Below, in pieces: positions 1 to 9,782 of a stretch of 43,152 nt of DNA. Source of the DNA: Chitinophaga pinensis (GTDB lineage: Bacteria > Bacteroidota > Bacteroidia > Chitinophagales > Chitinophagaceae); contig CAMCQV010000006.1 of assembly GCA_945877085.1 (NCBI GenBank), positions 1-43,152 of the forward strand, read 5' to 3'. A program made the position numbers and the translations under genes. The stretch's first letter is position 1. Every line of letters begins with the position of its first letter. The notes under the pieces were generated by a model. The model did not search any database and had not been told where the DNA came from. It saw only the letters and a program-made list of their open reading frames with translations.

Positions 1-650
1 TGAATGATATTTTCTAGAGGCGTACCTGTTGGTGCCGCTTCTACCCTAACTGGTTCGTTAAAATAATCATTCATCAACTTTTCTACATCATCCGTAATCG
101 TTGCAGAAAATAATAAATTCTGTCTTTTTGCAGGAACGAGTTCTAAAATATTGGTGATCTGTTTTCTAAATCCAAGGTTCAACATTTCATCCATTTCATC
201 AATGACGACCTTTTTAATATATTTTGTTTTAAGTGCACCATTCATGATTAAGTCAAATAATCTACCTGGCGTTGCCACTAAAACATCTACCCCTTTTTCT
301 ACTTCTATTTGTTGTGTATTGATATTCACCCCTCCAAAGACTCCTACCGTGATCACGCTCATGTAAGGGGTTAATTTCTTAACAGCCTCTACCACCTGTA
401 CCACCAATTCTCTGGTTGGAACAATGATTAATATTTGAGGATCTTTGTTTTTATCGAATTTCCATTGTCTAAGACAGGGTAACAAATAAGCAAAAGTTTT
501 ACCTGTTCCGGTTTGGGCAATACCACAAACATCCCTTCCAGACATCACTACCGGGTAAACACGGTGTTGAATGGTTGTAGGATGGGTATATCCTAAATCT
601 TCTAAGGCCCTTGCTAATGGAGAATTGATATTTAATTGGTCAAAAGTCAT
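1..650 (-). CDS. DEAD/DEAH-box RNA helicase, C-terminal part cut by window start
   Basis: Reverse translation from ATG at 650: MTFDQLNINSPLARALEDLGYTHPTTIQHRVYPVVMSGRDVCGIAQTGTGKTFAYLLP...PTREL...VVIDEMDEMLNLGFRKQ; Q motif, AQTGTGKT, PTREL and DExD motifs. Confidence 0.93.
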   Translation of the reverse strand, partial: MTFDQLNINSPLARALEDLGYTHPTTIQHRVYPVVMSGRDVCGIAQTGTGKTFAYLLPCLRQWKFDKNKDPQILIIVPTRELVVQVVEAVKKLTPYMSVITVGVFGGVNINTQQIEVEKGVDVLVATPGRLFDLIMNGALKTKYIKKVVIDEMDEMLNLGFRKQITNILELVPAKRQNLLFSATITDDVEKLMNDYFNEPVRVEAAPTGTPLENII

Positions 651-780
651 AAGGACGAAGTTAACTCAATAAAACCAAACATTTGGGATAGGCTATTTCA
701 TCAAGAATCATCCTAATTGAGGCCTAAATATCCCCTCAATTAGCAAAAACGAAGTATATTGCATCAAATTCACTGACTCA

Positions 781-2049
781 ATGACAATTCTTCTCAGGCA
801 AGTCAAAATTGCTGATCAGCATTCGCCATTCAACGGCCAATTAAAAGATATTCTTCTTCAAGACGCAGTATTAGTTTCCATTCAAGACCATTATGATGGA
901 AAAGCAGATCAAATTGTAGACATTCCAGGCACAATTGTAAGTTTAGGTTGGGTAGATCCATTTACGCATTTTTGTGACCCAGGTTATGAGCATAGAGAAA
1001 CTTTAATGACTGGTGCGGCTGCTGCACAATCAGGAGGATTTACCACAGTTTTTGTAGTTCCAAATACACAGCCTGTGATTGATAATAAAACTCAGGTGAA
1101 TTATATCGTTCAACAACAGCAACATCTACCAATTGAAATTTTACCAATAGGTGCATTGTCTAAAAAAATAGAAGGAAAAGATTTAGCGGAGATGATAGAT
1201 ATGCATCAAGCTGGTGCGGTTGCTTCGAGTGATGGCTTATACCCTGTTCAATCCAACTTGCTATTTCTGAAAGCATTACAATATGTAAAAACTTTTGATG
1301 GTGTAGTCATTCAAATGCCAATTGATAAGAGCATGGGTGCTATAGGATTAATGAATGAGGGGATTACATCTACACAAATTGGATTACCAGGCATCCCTGC
1401 GATTGCGGAAGAGTTGATGATTGCAAGAGATATTGAATTATTAAAATATACCAATTCTAAACTACATATTACTGGTGTAAGTACAGCAAAAGGAATTGCA
1501 TTAATTGAAGCTGGTAAAAAAGCAGGTTTAGCACTCACATGTAGTGTTACGCCATACCATTTATATTTCAACGAAACAGATTTAAGCACTTATGATACCT
1601 TGTTGAAAGTGTATCCACCTTTAAGAACAAAAGCAGATCAGTCAGCTTTACAAGATGCTGTGGAACGCGGTGTGGTAGATTGTATTAGTTCCCATCACCA
1701 ACCTCAGGATTGGGATGGGAAAACCATTGAGTTTGAATACGCGAAAGCAGGCATAGCATGTATTGAAACCACCTATTCAACGATCAACCATTTATTCCCG
1801 AATTTAAAAGACGAAGCTATAGCCAATTTGTTATCCAATCATGCAAGACAAATTTTTAAGCTTAGTTCAAGTTCTATTCAAGAAGGTCAAAAAGTGGATC
1901 TTACTTTATTCAATCGTACAAGTTCCATAACACCAACTAAATCAGGATCTAAAAGCAAGTCTGTGAACAATCCTTTCTTGGATAAAACACTAAAAGGAAC
2001 TGTCATTGGTACTTATTCAAAAGGACAATTTCATCTTAATAATAAATAA
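781..2049 (+). CDS. Dihydroorotase-like amidohydrolase, probably non-catalytic
   Basis: Full-length dihydroorotase-type fold signature (GGFTTVFVVPNTQPVID, MNEGITSTQIGLPGIPAIAEE, VSTAKGIALI) but degenerate metal ligands. Confidence 0.85.
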   Translation: MTILLRQVKIADQHSPFNGQLKDILLQDAVLVSIQDHYDGKADQIVDIPGTIVSLGWVDPFTHFCDPGYEHRETLMTGAAAAQSGGFTTVFVVPNTQPVIDNKTQVNYIVQQQQHLPIEILPIGALSKKIEGKDLAEMIDMHQAGAVASSDGLYPVQSNLLFLKALQYVKTFDGVVIQMPIDKSMGAIGLMNEGITSTQIGLPGIPAIAEELMIARDIELLKYTNSKLHITGVSTAKGIALIEAGKKAGLALTCSVTPYHLYFNETDLSTYDTLLKVYPPLRTKADQSALQDAVERGVVDCISSHHQPQDWDGKTIEFEYAKAGIACIETTYSTINHLFPNLKDEAIANLLSNHARQIFKLSSSSIQEGQKVDLTLFNRTSSITPTKSGSKSKSVNNPFLDKTLKGTVIGTYSKGQFHLNNK

Positions 2050-2079
2050 TAACAATCATATTTTTTAATAAAATAAAAC

Positions 2080-2604
2080 ATGGAAAAACAAATCACTTCT
2101 CATATTGTTAAAGGCGCTATTTTAGGCGGTATCTCTATTTTATTTAGCATCATTATTTATATTTTTAACTTATACACTACACAATGGTTAAGCTGGTTGA
2201 GTTATGCCATTTTGATTGGTGGTATTATCTATGGTAATGTTTTATTTGCAAATCAAAATGAAAACAAAGTAACCTTTGGTAATATTTTTGCGCATGGTTT
2301 TAAAACAACAGCAGTAATTATCGTTATTACTGTTTTGTATACTCTACTAGCATTGTATGTTTTATTCCCAGACATGGTAGATAAAATCATTGAATTGTCT
2401 AGAACAGAGATGTTAAAGAATCCAAAGATGACGGACGAGATGATAGACCAAGCAATGACAATGACTAAGAAATTATTCCTTCCTTTTGCGGTTGCAGGTG
2501 CTATTTTTGGTACTGGATTTATAGGTGCAATTGGTTCTTTAATTGGTGCTGCTGTTGCAAAGAAAAATCCAGTAGACCCATTCAAACAAGATACAGCTCA
2601 ATAA
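2080..2604 (+). CDS. DUF4199 membrane protein
   Basis: 174 aa, hydrophobic segments at both ends, pattern typical of DUF4199; next to GT2 as is common in Bacteroidetes. Confidence 0.75.
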   Translation: MEKQITSHIVKGAILGGISILFSIIIYIFNLYTTQWLSWLSYAILIGGIIYGNVLFANQNENKVTFGNIFAHGFKTTAVIIVITVLYTLLALYVLFPDMVDKIIELSRTEMLKNPKMTDEMIDQAMTMTKKLFLPFAVAGAIFGTGFIGAIGSLIGAAVAKKNPVDPFKQDTAQ

Positions 2605-2611
2605 ATTGAAC

Positions 2612-3553
2612 ATGCAGATATCTGTCGTTATACCTTTATACAATGAAGCTGAGTCTTTGCCAGAATTAATGGCATGGATTCACCGTGTGATGGAGGCCAA
2701 TTCATATGCTTACGAAGTGATTATGATTGACGATGGTAGTGATGATGGTAGTTGGGATGTGATTACAAATTTACGCAATCAATATCCACCATTAAAGGGT
2801 ATTAAATTTCAACGTAATTACGGTAAGTCTGCAGCATTAAATGAGGGTTTCAAAGCTTCCCAGGGGGATATGGTCATGACAATGGATGCCGATTTACAAG
2901 ATAGTCCAGATGAAATTCCTGAATTCTATAACATGATTATAAATCAAGGTTATCATTTAGTGAGTGGATGGAAGAAAAAACGTTTTGATAATACTTTTAC
3001 AAAGAATATTCCTTCTAAATTATACAACGCTGTTGCAAGTAAAAGCTCAGGCATTCATTTACACGATTTTAATTGTGGGATTAAAGCCTATCAATTAAAT
3101 GTGGTTAAGAGTATTGAGGTATTTGGTGAGATGCACCGTTATATTCCAATCCTAGCAAAATGGGCAGGATTCAAAAGAATTGGTGAAAAAGTGGTACAAC
3201 ACCAAGCAAGAAAATATGGTCATACAAAATTTGGATGGGAAAGATTTGTAAATGGTTTTTTAGATTTATTAACCATTCAGTTTTTATCCAAATTTGGTAA
3301 AAAGCCAATGCAATTTTTTGGATTAATTGGTACCCTATTCTTCTTAGTGGGATTTGTCTCTTTTTTTTACATCGTAATAGGTAAGTTTATAGATCCTGAT
3401 ACAAGTATTACCAACAAACCTGCTTTTTATATTGCCCTAACTTCCATGATCATAGGTACACAATTATTTTTAGCAGGTTTTATAGCTGAAATCATGAATC
3501 GTAATGCGGCTGATAGAAACACCTATTTAATTGAGGAGAAACAAGGATGGTAG
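2612..3553 (+). CDS. Glycosyltransferase family 2 (DPM1/GtrB-like) with C-terminal TM helices
   Basis: ISVVIPLYNEAESLPEL, IDDGSDDGSW, DADLQDSPDEIP; two C-terminal TM segments. ORF track start 2606 is TTG; ATG at 2612 preferred. Confidence 0.9.
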   Translation: MQISVVIPLYNEAESLPELMAWIHRVMEANSYAYEVIMIDDGSDDGSWDVITNLRNQYPPLKGIKFQRNYGKSAALNEGFKASQGDMVMTMDADLQDSPDEIPEFYNMIINQGYHLVSGWKKKRFDNTFTKNIPSKLYNAVASKSSGIHLHDFNCGIKAYQLNVVKSIEVFGEMHRYIPILAKWAGFKRIGEKVVQHQARKYGHTKFGWERFVNGFLDLLTIQFLSKFGKKPMQFFGLIGTLFFLVGFVSFFYIVIGKFIDPDTSITNKPAFYIALTSMIIGTQLFLAGFIAEIMNRNAADRNTYLIEEKQGW

Positions 3554-4677
3554 ATCGATTGATCATTATGGGGCCAGCTTGGCCATTGAGAGGCAACCTA
3601 GCTGCTTTTGATGAAAAACTAGCGCATGATTTCATGCAAGCTTCGATCCAAACTAAAATTTATACATTCTCATTACAATATCCAGACTTCTTATTTCCTG
3701 GTATAACACAATATTCATCAGATCCTGCACCAAAAGGTCTTTCTATTGAAGTTGCAATGAATTCCATCAATCCTTTTAATTGGATTAAGGTGGGTTTGAA
3801 AATAAAAAAAGAACGCCCAGATTTAATCATCGTACGTTATTGGATTCCTTTTTTAGCTCCTTGTTTAGGGACTATTTTAAGCATTGCAAAAAGCAACAAA
3901 CATACCAAGGTGATTGCTATTGTGGACAATATGATACCTCATGAGAAAAGAATTGGAGATAATTTATTGACAAAGTATTTTGTGCGATCTGTGGATGGCT
4001 TTTTAACCATGAGCAAAAAAGTACAAGATGATGTGCGCCTTTTCACACATAAACCTTCCTGCATTGCTCCCCATCCTATCTATGATCATTTTGGAGAAGC
4101 AATGCCGACAACAGAAGCAAGGAAATTATTGCATTTACAAGACACGGATAAAGTCATCCTATTTTTTGGATTTGTAAGAGCCTATAAAGGATTAGACTTA
4201 TTAATTGAAGCAATGTCCAATCCAGCTATTCAAGCTGCTGGCATTAAACTAGTCATTGCTGGTGAATTCTACGAATCACCTACCCCTTATTTAGAGCAAA
4301 TTAAAGCACTTGGATTGTCTGACACAATCTCAGTGTACAACGAATATATAGGAGAAAGAGACGTCAAATTATATGTTTCAGCTGCAGATTTTATTATTCA
4401 ACCTTATCGCAATGCAACACAAAGTGGCGTCACACCAATGGCTTATCATTTTTTAAAGCCTATGTTGGTGACCAATGTTGGTGGTTTGGCAGACACTGTT
4501 CCACATGATAAAGTTGGTTTGGTTGTGGAGCCTAATCCTAGTGACATTGCAAAAGGAATCCTTCAATTATATGACAGAGGCACTGCGCACTTTATGCCCC
4601 ATTTGATCACAGAGAAGAAAAAATATAGTTGGGAACAAATGAGACAATCTTTTTTAACTTTGTACCAACAATTATAA
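3547..4677 (+). CDS. Glycosyltransferase family 4 (GT-B)
   Basis: VILFFGFVRAYKGLDLLIEA, GEFYE, QPYRNATQSGVTPMAYHFLKPMLVTNVGGLADTV. Confidence 0.88.
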   Translation: MVDRLIIMGPAWPLRGNLAAFDEKLAHDFMQASIQTKIYTFSLQYPDFLFPGITQYSSDPAPKGLSIEVAMNSINPFNWIKVGLKIKKERPDLIIVRYWIPFLAPCLGTILSIAKSNKHTKVIAIVDNMIPHEKRIGDNLLTKYFVRSVDGFLTMSKKVQDDVRLFTHKPSCIAPHPIYDHFGEAMPTTEARKLLHLQDTDKVILFFGFVRAYKGLDLLIEAMSNPAIQAAGIKLVIAGEFYESPTPYLEQIKALGLSDTISVYNEYIGERDVKLYVSAADFIIQPYRNATQSGVTPMAYHFLKPMLVTNVGGLADTVPHDKVGLVVEPNPSDIAKGILQLYDRGTAHFMPHLITEKKKYSWEQMRQSFLTLYQQL

Positions 4678-4705
4678 ATACCACTTGCCAAGTAAATCAT
4701 TCGCC

Positions 4706-5287
4706 ATGTCATTACAACAAATAAAATCGATTATAGAAGGTTCTATCCAAGTAAAGCAAGCTTTACTGAATGACCAAGTTTTGGTTACAGAGATCGAAAA
4801 AGTGGTTGATGCCATTACAAATGCATTTAAAAATGGAAACGCCGTTTATTTTGCAGGCAATGGAGGAAGTGCAGCAGATGCTCAACATTTAGCAGCTGAG
4901 TTTTCTGGTCGTTTTTATAAGGACAGAAAAGCTTTGCCTTCTGATGCTTTACATTGTAATAGTTCCTACCTCACTGCTGTTGCCAATGACTATAGTTATG
5001 ATGTGATTTATGCAAGACTATTAGAAGGATTAGCGAAACCTGGTGATGTCTTAGTAGGTATTAGCACTTCTGGGAATTCAGGGAATATTGTCAAAGCATT
5101 CGAAATGGCTAAATCTATTGGAGTGGTAACAGTTGGATTCACAGGTGCTGGTGGTGGTCAAATGAAATCATTGAGTGACTTTTTAATCAATATTCCTTCT
5201 ACAACGACACCAAGAATACAAGAGTCACATATATTAGTTGGGCATATCATTTGTGAATTAGTAGAAGAAAATATATTCGGCAAATAA
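4706..5287 (+). CDS. gmhA: Phosphoheptose isomerase (D-sedoheptulose 7-phosphate isomerase) family
   Basis: SIS domain: FAGNGGSAADAQHLAAEFSGRFYKDRKALP, GISTSGNSGNIVKAFEMAK, ESHILVGHIICELVE. ATG at 4706 preferred to TTG at 4685. Confidence 0.9.
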   Translation: MSLQQIKSIIEGSIQVKQALLNDQVLVTEIEKVVDAITNAFKNGNAVYFAGNGGSAADAQHLAAEFSGRFYKDRKALPSDALHCNSSYLTAVANDYSYDVIYARLLEGLAKPGDVLVGISTSGNSGNIVKAFEMAKSIGVVTVGFTGAGGGQMKSLSDFLINIPSTTTPRIQESHILVGHIICELVEENIFGK

Positions 5288-5836
5288 ATGCTAGGTAATT
5301 TACATATCACAAAAGACTGGACTTTGTTTTTAGATCGTGACGGCGTGATTAATCACGAAAAAAAAGAGGACTATATACGTCATTGGTCTGAATTCAAATT
5401 TTACACAGAAAGCTTAGCAGCGCTTCCCCTACTTGCTCAGAAATTCGATAGAATCATTATTACGACCAATCAAAAAGGCATTGGTAAAGGTTTGATGACA
5501 GTCACTGATCTAGATTTGATCCATCATAATATGACAAATCATATTTTAGAATTAGGTGGCAGAATAGATGCCATCTATTATTGCCCAGATTTAGATAATT
5601 TATCTATCAATAGAAAACCTCAACCTGGTATGGCTTTTCAAGCCAAGGAAAAATTTCCTTCAATTGATTTTACAAAGTCTATTATGGTAGGCAATAGAAT
5701 GTCTGATATGGAATTTGGACGCAATGTAGGTATGCATACAGTGTACTTGGCTACAACACATCCTGAAGCTCCATTCCCTGATACTAAAATAGATGACCGC
5801 TATGATCATCTATTACAGTTTGCAGAGGCAATTTAA
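5288..5836 (+). CDS. HAD-IIIA hydrolase, GmhB-like (heptose bisphosphate phosphatase-like)
   Basis: LFLDRDGVIN motif I, TTNQKGIGKG, RKPQPGM; directly abuts gmhA stop codon; Zn loop and motif IV divergent. Confidence 0.78.
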   Translation: MLGNLHITKDWTLFLDRDGVINHEKKEDYIRHWSEFKFYTESLAALPLLAQKFDRIIITTNQKGIGKGLMTVTDLDLIHHNMTNHILELGGRIDAIYYCPDLDNLSINRKPQPGMAFQAKEKFPSIDFTKSIMVGNRMSDMEFGRNVGMHTVYLATTHPEAPFPDTKIDDRYDHLLQFAEAI

Positions 5837-5905
5837 TTCCTTTGTAATTTAAAATCTTATACATTTAATCGTTTCAGAAACATGTTATGTTCCACAATTA
5901 AGTGT

Positions 5906-7690
5906 TTAATCTAATTTTAAAACCGCTAGGAAAGCTTCTTGTGGAATTTCAACGTTTCCAATTTGACGCATTCTCTTTTTACCTTCTTTCTGCTTCTCTA
6001 ATAATTTACGTTTACGACTGATATCACCACCATAACATTTTGCAGTTACATCCTTACGCATGGCAGAGATATTTTCTCTAGCCACTACTTTTGCACCAAT
6101 AGCTGCTTGTATAGCAATTTGGAATTGTTGCTTAGTCAATAAATCTTTTAATTTCTCACAAAGTTTACGGCCAAACTCAGCAGATTTTCCTCTGTGTATT
6201 AAAGCACTTAAAGCATCCACTTTTTCGTTGTTCAATAAGATATCCATCTTCACAATATCTGCATCTCTAAATCCAATCTGAGTATAATCAAAAGAAGCAT
6301 AACCTCTTGTTTGACTCTTTAATTTATCGTAGAAATCAAATACAATCTCTGTTAATGGCATTTCAAAAATCAATTCTACCCTAGTTGGTGTAAGGTAACT
6401 CTGATTGATCAGCATCCCTCTTTTGCCTAAACATAATGTAATAATATTACCAATATAGTCAGGTGTCGTAATAATCTGTGCTCTAATAAATGGTTCTTCG
6501 ATACGCTTGATCTTTACTGGATCTGGCATCTCAGTTGGATTATTCACAATAATTTTTTCATCTCTTGTAGTATAGGCAATGAAACTTACGTTAGGAACAG
6601 TTGTAATGACTGTTTGGTTGAACTCACGTTCTAAACGTTCTTGCACAATCTCCATGTGTAAAAGTCCAAGGAATCCACAACGGAATCCAAAACCTAATGC
6701 TTGAGAAGTTTCTAATTCAAAAGTTAAAGAGGCATCATTCAATTGTAATTTATCCATACAATCTCTTAATTCCTCAAATTCATCTGTATTCACTGGGTAG
6801 ATTCCAGAGAATACCATTGGTTTTACTTCCTCAAAACCATGAATCATTTCTCCAGGATTATTGGCTAAAGTAATGGTGTCTCCTACTTTAACTTCCTTCG
6901 CTACTTTAATGCCAGTAATTATATAGCCCACGTCTCCTGCCCTTACTTCGGCCTTTGGTGTCATGGCTAATTTTAAAACCCCCACTTCATCCGCAATGTA
7001 TTCTCTACCAGAAGCGACAAATTTAATTTTATCGTTCTTTTTTAATACCCCGTTCATGATTCTATAGTAGACAATAATTCCTCTAAAATTATTGAACACA
7101 CTATCAAAAATTAAAGCTTGTAGTGGTGCTTCTGTATCACCAGTAGGAGCTGGGATTCTTTCCACAATGGCTTGTAAAATTTCTTCGATACCAATACCTG
7201 AACGGCCACTAGCTAATAAAATATCTTCTTGTTTACATCCAATTAAGTCAATAATTTGATCTGTGACTTCTGGGATTTTAGCACCATCCATGTCAATTTT
7301 ATTGATCACCGGGATGATCTCTAAATTATTGTCAAGTGCTAAGTATAAATTACTGATTGTTTGTGCTTGAATGCCTTGTGAAGCGTCCACTAATAATAAA
7401 GCACCTTCACATGCTGCTAATGCACGACTCACTTCATAACTAAAATCAACGTGACCAGGAGTATCAATTAAATTTAAAGTGTAGGTTTCTCCTTTATGGA
7501 TATAATTGATCTGTATTGCGTGACTCTTAATAGTAATCCCTTTCTCTCGTTCTAAATCCATATCATCCAACACCTGGTTCATCATCTCACGTTCTGTAAT
7601 CGTTTTGGTATGTTCTAATAAACGATCTGCCAAGGTACTTTTACCATGATCAATGTGGGCGATGATACAAAAATTTCTTATATGCTTCAT
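5906..7690 (-). CDS. lepA: Elongation factor 4 (LepA) GTPase
   Basis: [66 protein letters not shown]-terminal [30 protein letters not shown]. Confidence 0.98.
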   Translation of the reverse strand: MKHIRNFCIIAHIDHGKSTLADRLLEHTKTITEREMMNQVLDDMDLEREKGITIKSHAIQINYIHKGETYTLNLIDTPGHVDFSYEVSRALAACEGALLLVDASQGIQAQTISNLYLALDNNLEIIPVINKIDMDGAKIPEVTDQIIDLIGCKQEDILLASGRSGIGIEEILQAIVERIPAPTGDTEAPLQALIFDSVFNNFRGIIVYYRIMNGVLKKNDKIKFVASGREYIADEVGVLKLAMTPKAEVRAGDVGYIITGIKVAKEVKVGDTITLANNPGEMIHGFEEVKPMVFSGIYPVNTDEFEELRDCMDKLQLNDASLTFELETSQALGFGFRCGFLGLLHMEIVQERLEREFNQTVITTVPNVSFIAYTTRDEKIIVNNPTEMPDPVKIKRIEEPFIRAQIITTPDYIGNIITLCLGKRGMLINQSYLTPTRVELIFEMPLTEIVFDFYDKLKSQTRGYASFDYTQIGFRDADIVKMDILLNNEKVDALSALIHRGKSAEFGRKLCEKLKDLLTKQQFQIAIQAAIGAKVVARENISAMRKDVTAKCYGGDISRKRKLLEKQKEGKKRMRQIGNVEIPQEAFLAVLKLD

Positions 7691-7716
7691 GTAATAATGC
7701 GTGTTCTTTATTTAAA

Positions 7717-8478
7717 CTATTTAAGTGCGTTGATGATGGCTGCAAATTCAGTTGCAATTAAAGAGGCCCCACCAACCAATCCTCCGTCTACATCTGGTTG
7801 TGAAAAAATTTCTTTTGCATTCGCAGCTTTTACACTGCCTCCGTATAAAATTGAAATTTGATCTGCGATTGCTTGACCGTAATGGGCAGCAAATACAGAC
7901 CTGATATATGCATGAATTTCTTGGGCTTGTTCACTTGTTGCAGTTTTGCCTGTACCGATAGCCCAAATTGGCTCATAGGCAATCACCACTTTTACAATTT
8001 GTGCTGCAGATAACTGAAATAAGGCATTTTTTAATTGTGCTTCTACAAAACTATTCTGTGTACCTGCTTCTCTAATTTCTAATGGTTCGCCGCAACAAAA
8101 TATTGGGGTACTACCAATAGATAAAACAGCTTCTGTTTTTTCTGCTAATAAAGCATCTGTTTCATTAAAATATTCACGTCTTTCTGAATGTCCAAGTACA
8201 ATGTGTTTTACTCCTTCGGAAGCATACATGGATGCCGCAATTTCACCTGTGTAAGCGCCATTTGTTTTTTGGTGACAATTTTGTGCTGCAACAAACATAT
8301 GTTGTTTGCCAGTCAACTTTTGAATAGCTAAAGGAATATAAATAGCAGGAACAGCAAAAATGGCTGATTGATTTTCGGATAATTTAAGATCTGAAGCAAC
8401 TAATTGGTCTAATAAAGTTTCAGCCTCATTTTGGCTTAAATTCATTTTCCAGTTTGCTGCAGCTATTTGTTTTCTCAT
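7717..8478 (-). CDS. tpiA: Triosephosphate isomerase
   Basis: ANWKMN, LGHSERREYF, AYEPIWAIGTGKTA, YGGSVKAAN. Start could be 8478 (MRKQIAAANWKMN), 8487 (ATG) or 8493 (TTG); 8478 preferred from the -7 motif position. Confidence 0.96.
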   Translation of the reverse strand: MRKQIAAANWKMNLSQNEAETLLDQLVASDLKLSENQSAIFAVPAIYIPLAIQKLTGKQHMFVAAQNCHQKTNGAYTGEIAASMYASEGVKHIVLGHSERREYFNETDALLAEKTEAVLSIGSTPIFCCGEPLEIREAGTQNSFVEAQLKNALFQLSAAQIVKVVIAYEPIWAIGTGKTATSEQAQEIHAYIRSVFAAHYGQAIADQISILYGGSVKAANAKEIFSQPDVDGGLVGGASLIATEFAAIINALK

Positions 8479-8519
8479 AAAATTCATTTTCAAGGCACAA
8501 AGGTAACTAAAAAATAGCG

Positions 8520-9677
8520 CTATTCCATATGAAACAAAGCAGTTAAGACGGCCTTTTCGGCATCAGAGATTTGAAATCCCTTCATTTTTTTCCAATTTTG
8601 GATGTCTTCAATTGCTTTTTCCAAAACATAGCCTTTTGTGATACCCCAACTAAAATTTGGAATCATTTTTGGTAGCAGTCCATTTCCATAAATATTTGCG
8701 GAAGCACCAATATAAGATCCTGTGTTAATGCTTGATTGAATTGCAAATCGGGTATAATCGCCCACTAACATCCCCATTTTATTGCCAATGGTGTCCCATG
8801 ATTTTTGGTATTCATTCCAAATTTGTATTGAACCTGCCGTATTTTTTACATTACTATTACAAGTTCCAGCACCAAGATTACACCATTGTCCAATAATACT
8901 ATCCCCCAAATAACCTTCGTGCGCCTTATTGGAATAGCCCATTAGAATACTATTTTTTATCTCCCCTCCTATAGTACAATAGGGGCCAATTGAAGTTGCA
9001 CCATAAATACATGCATTCATTTTAACCACTGCTTTTTCTCCTAAAACAAATGGGCCTCTTATGGCAGCACCTTCCATGAGCATTGCATTTTTCCCTATAT
9101 ATATTGGGCCTTCTGTGGCATTTAAACTTACACCAGATAATGAAGCACCTTCTGCTATAAAAATATTTTCAGGACAAATTAAACGGTTAGATGAATCCAC
9201 AATTATTGAAGTTTGATTAGCAACTACTTGATTAAAATCAAGTAGAATCATTATGGCGTGTATTTGTAAAAGTTGGATTGGATTTTTTATAAATTTCGCA
9301 GGAATCGTCGTTTTTAAATTAGGGTCACCTAATAAGATTTTTCCAATTGCTCTTTCTTTAGAATTGGAAGCAATCCATTTACCTTCTTTGTCTAATAAAC
9401 TTTCACCTTCTTTTAAATTTAAAATGGCGTTTTTAATAGCAGCATCTGGTAAACAAGTTGAATTGATATAAAAGACAGCATCTTCATTTTGTAAAAAAGG
9501 AGCATCATATAAACCCTGTAAATAAGGACTTGTAAAAACCTGGCATTCTGAATTTAATTGTAAATCCCAACGTTCTTTTATGGAAAAAATACCCACCCTT
9601 ATTTCAGTCAAACTTCTAGTCATACTAAAAGGGTAAAAATGTACCATATCAGGCAAGTCGACTAAGACAAATTCCAT
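8520..9677 (-). CDS. GlmU-family protein: sugar nucleotidyltransferase-like N-terminus plus left-handed beta-helix
   Basis: N-terminal MEFVLVDLPDMVHFYPFSMTRSLTEIRVGIFSIKERW; hexapeptide-like repeats IYIGKNAMLMEGAAIRGPFVLGEKAVVKMNACIYGATSIGPYCTIGG. Confidence 0.8.
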   Translation of the reverse strand: MEFVLVDLPDMVHFYPFSMTRSLTEIRVGIFSIKERWDLQLNSECQVFTSPYLQGLYDAPFLQNEDAVFYINSTCLPDAAIKNAILNLKEGESLLDKEGKWIASNSKERAIGKILLGDPNLKTTIPAKFIKNPIQLLQIHAIMILLDFNQVVANQTSIIVDSSNRLICPENIFIAEGASLSGVSLNATEGPIYIGKNAMLMEGAAIRGPFVLGEKAVVKMNACIYGATSIGPYCTIGGEIKNSILMGYSNKAHEGYLGDSIIGQWCNLGAGTCNSNVKNTAGSIQIWNEYQKSWDTIGNKMGMLVGDYTRFAIQSSINTGSYIGASANIYGNGLLPKMIPNFSWGITKGYVLEKAIEDIQNWKKMKGFQISDAEKAVLTALFHME

Positions 9678-9782
9678 AAAAGAGGTTTTAGGGTCAAAAA
9701 TACGTTAAAGTCAAAATCTAAATTGATAAGTTCCTAACGCATGTTAATTTAATGCTTATTTTCGTGTTCTAATCATTATAAT

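Noticed and set aside
151-366. ORF of 71 aa on + strand
   Set aside because: Antisense to the well-supported DEAD-box helicase; composition is that of reversed codons.
1311-1589. ORF of 92 aa on - strand
   Set aside because: Lies wholly inside the dihydroorotase-like CDS on the opposite strand; no recognisable protein features.
2253-2585. ORF of 110 aa on - strand
   Set aside because: Antisense shadow of the DUF4199 gene.
5870-5905. Imperfect inverted repeat GAAACAT-gtt-ATGTTCC between gmhB-like and lepA as a possible terminator
   Set aside because: Short, one mismatch, AT-rich stem and no T-tract; too weak to call.
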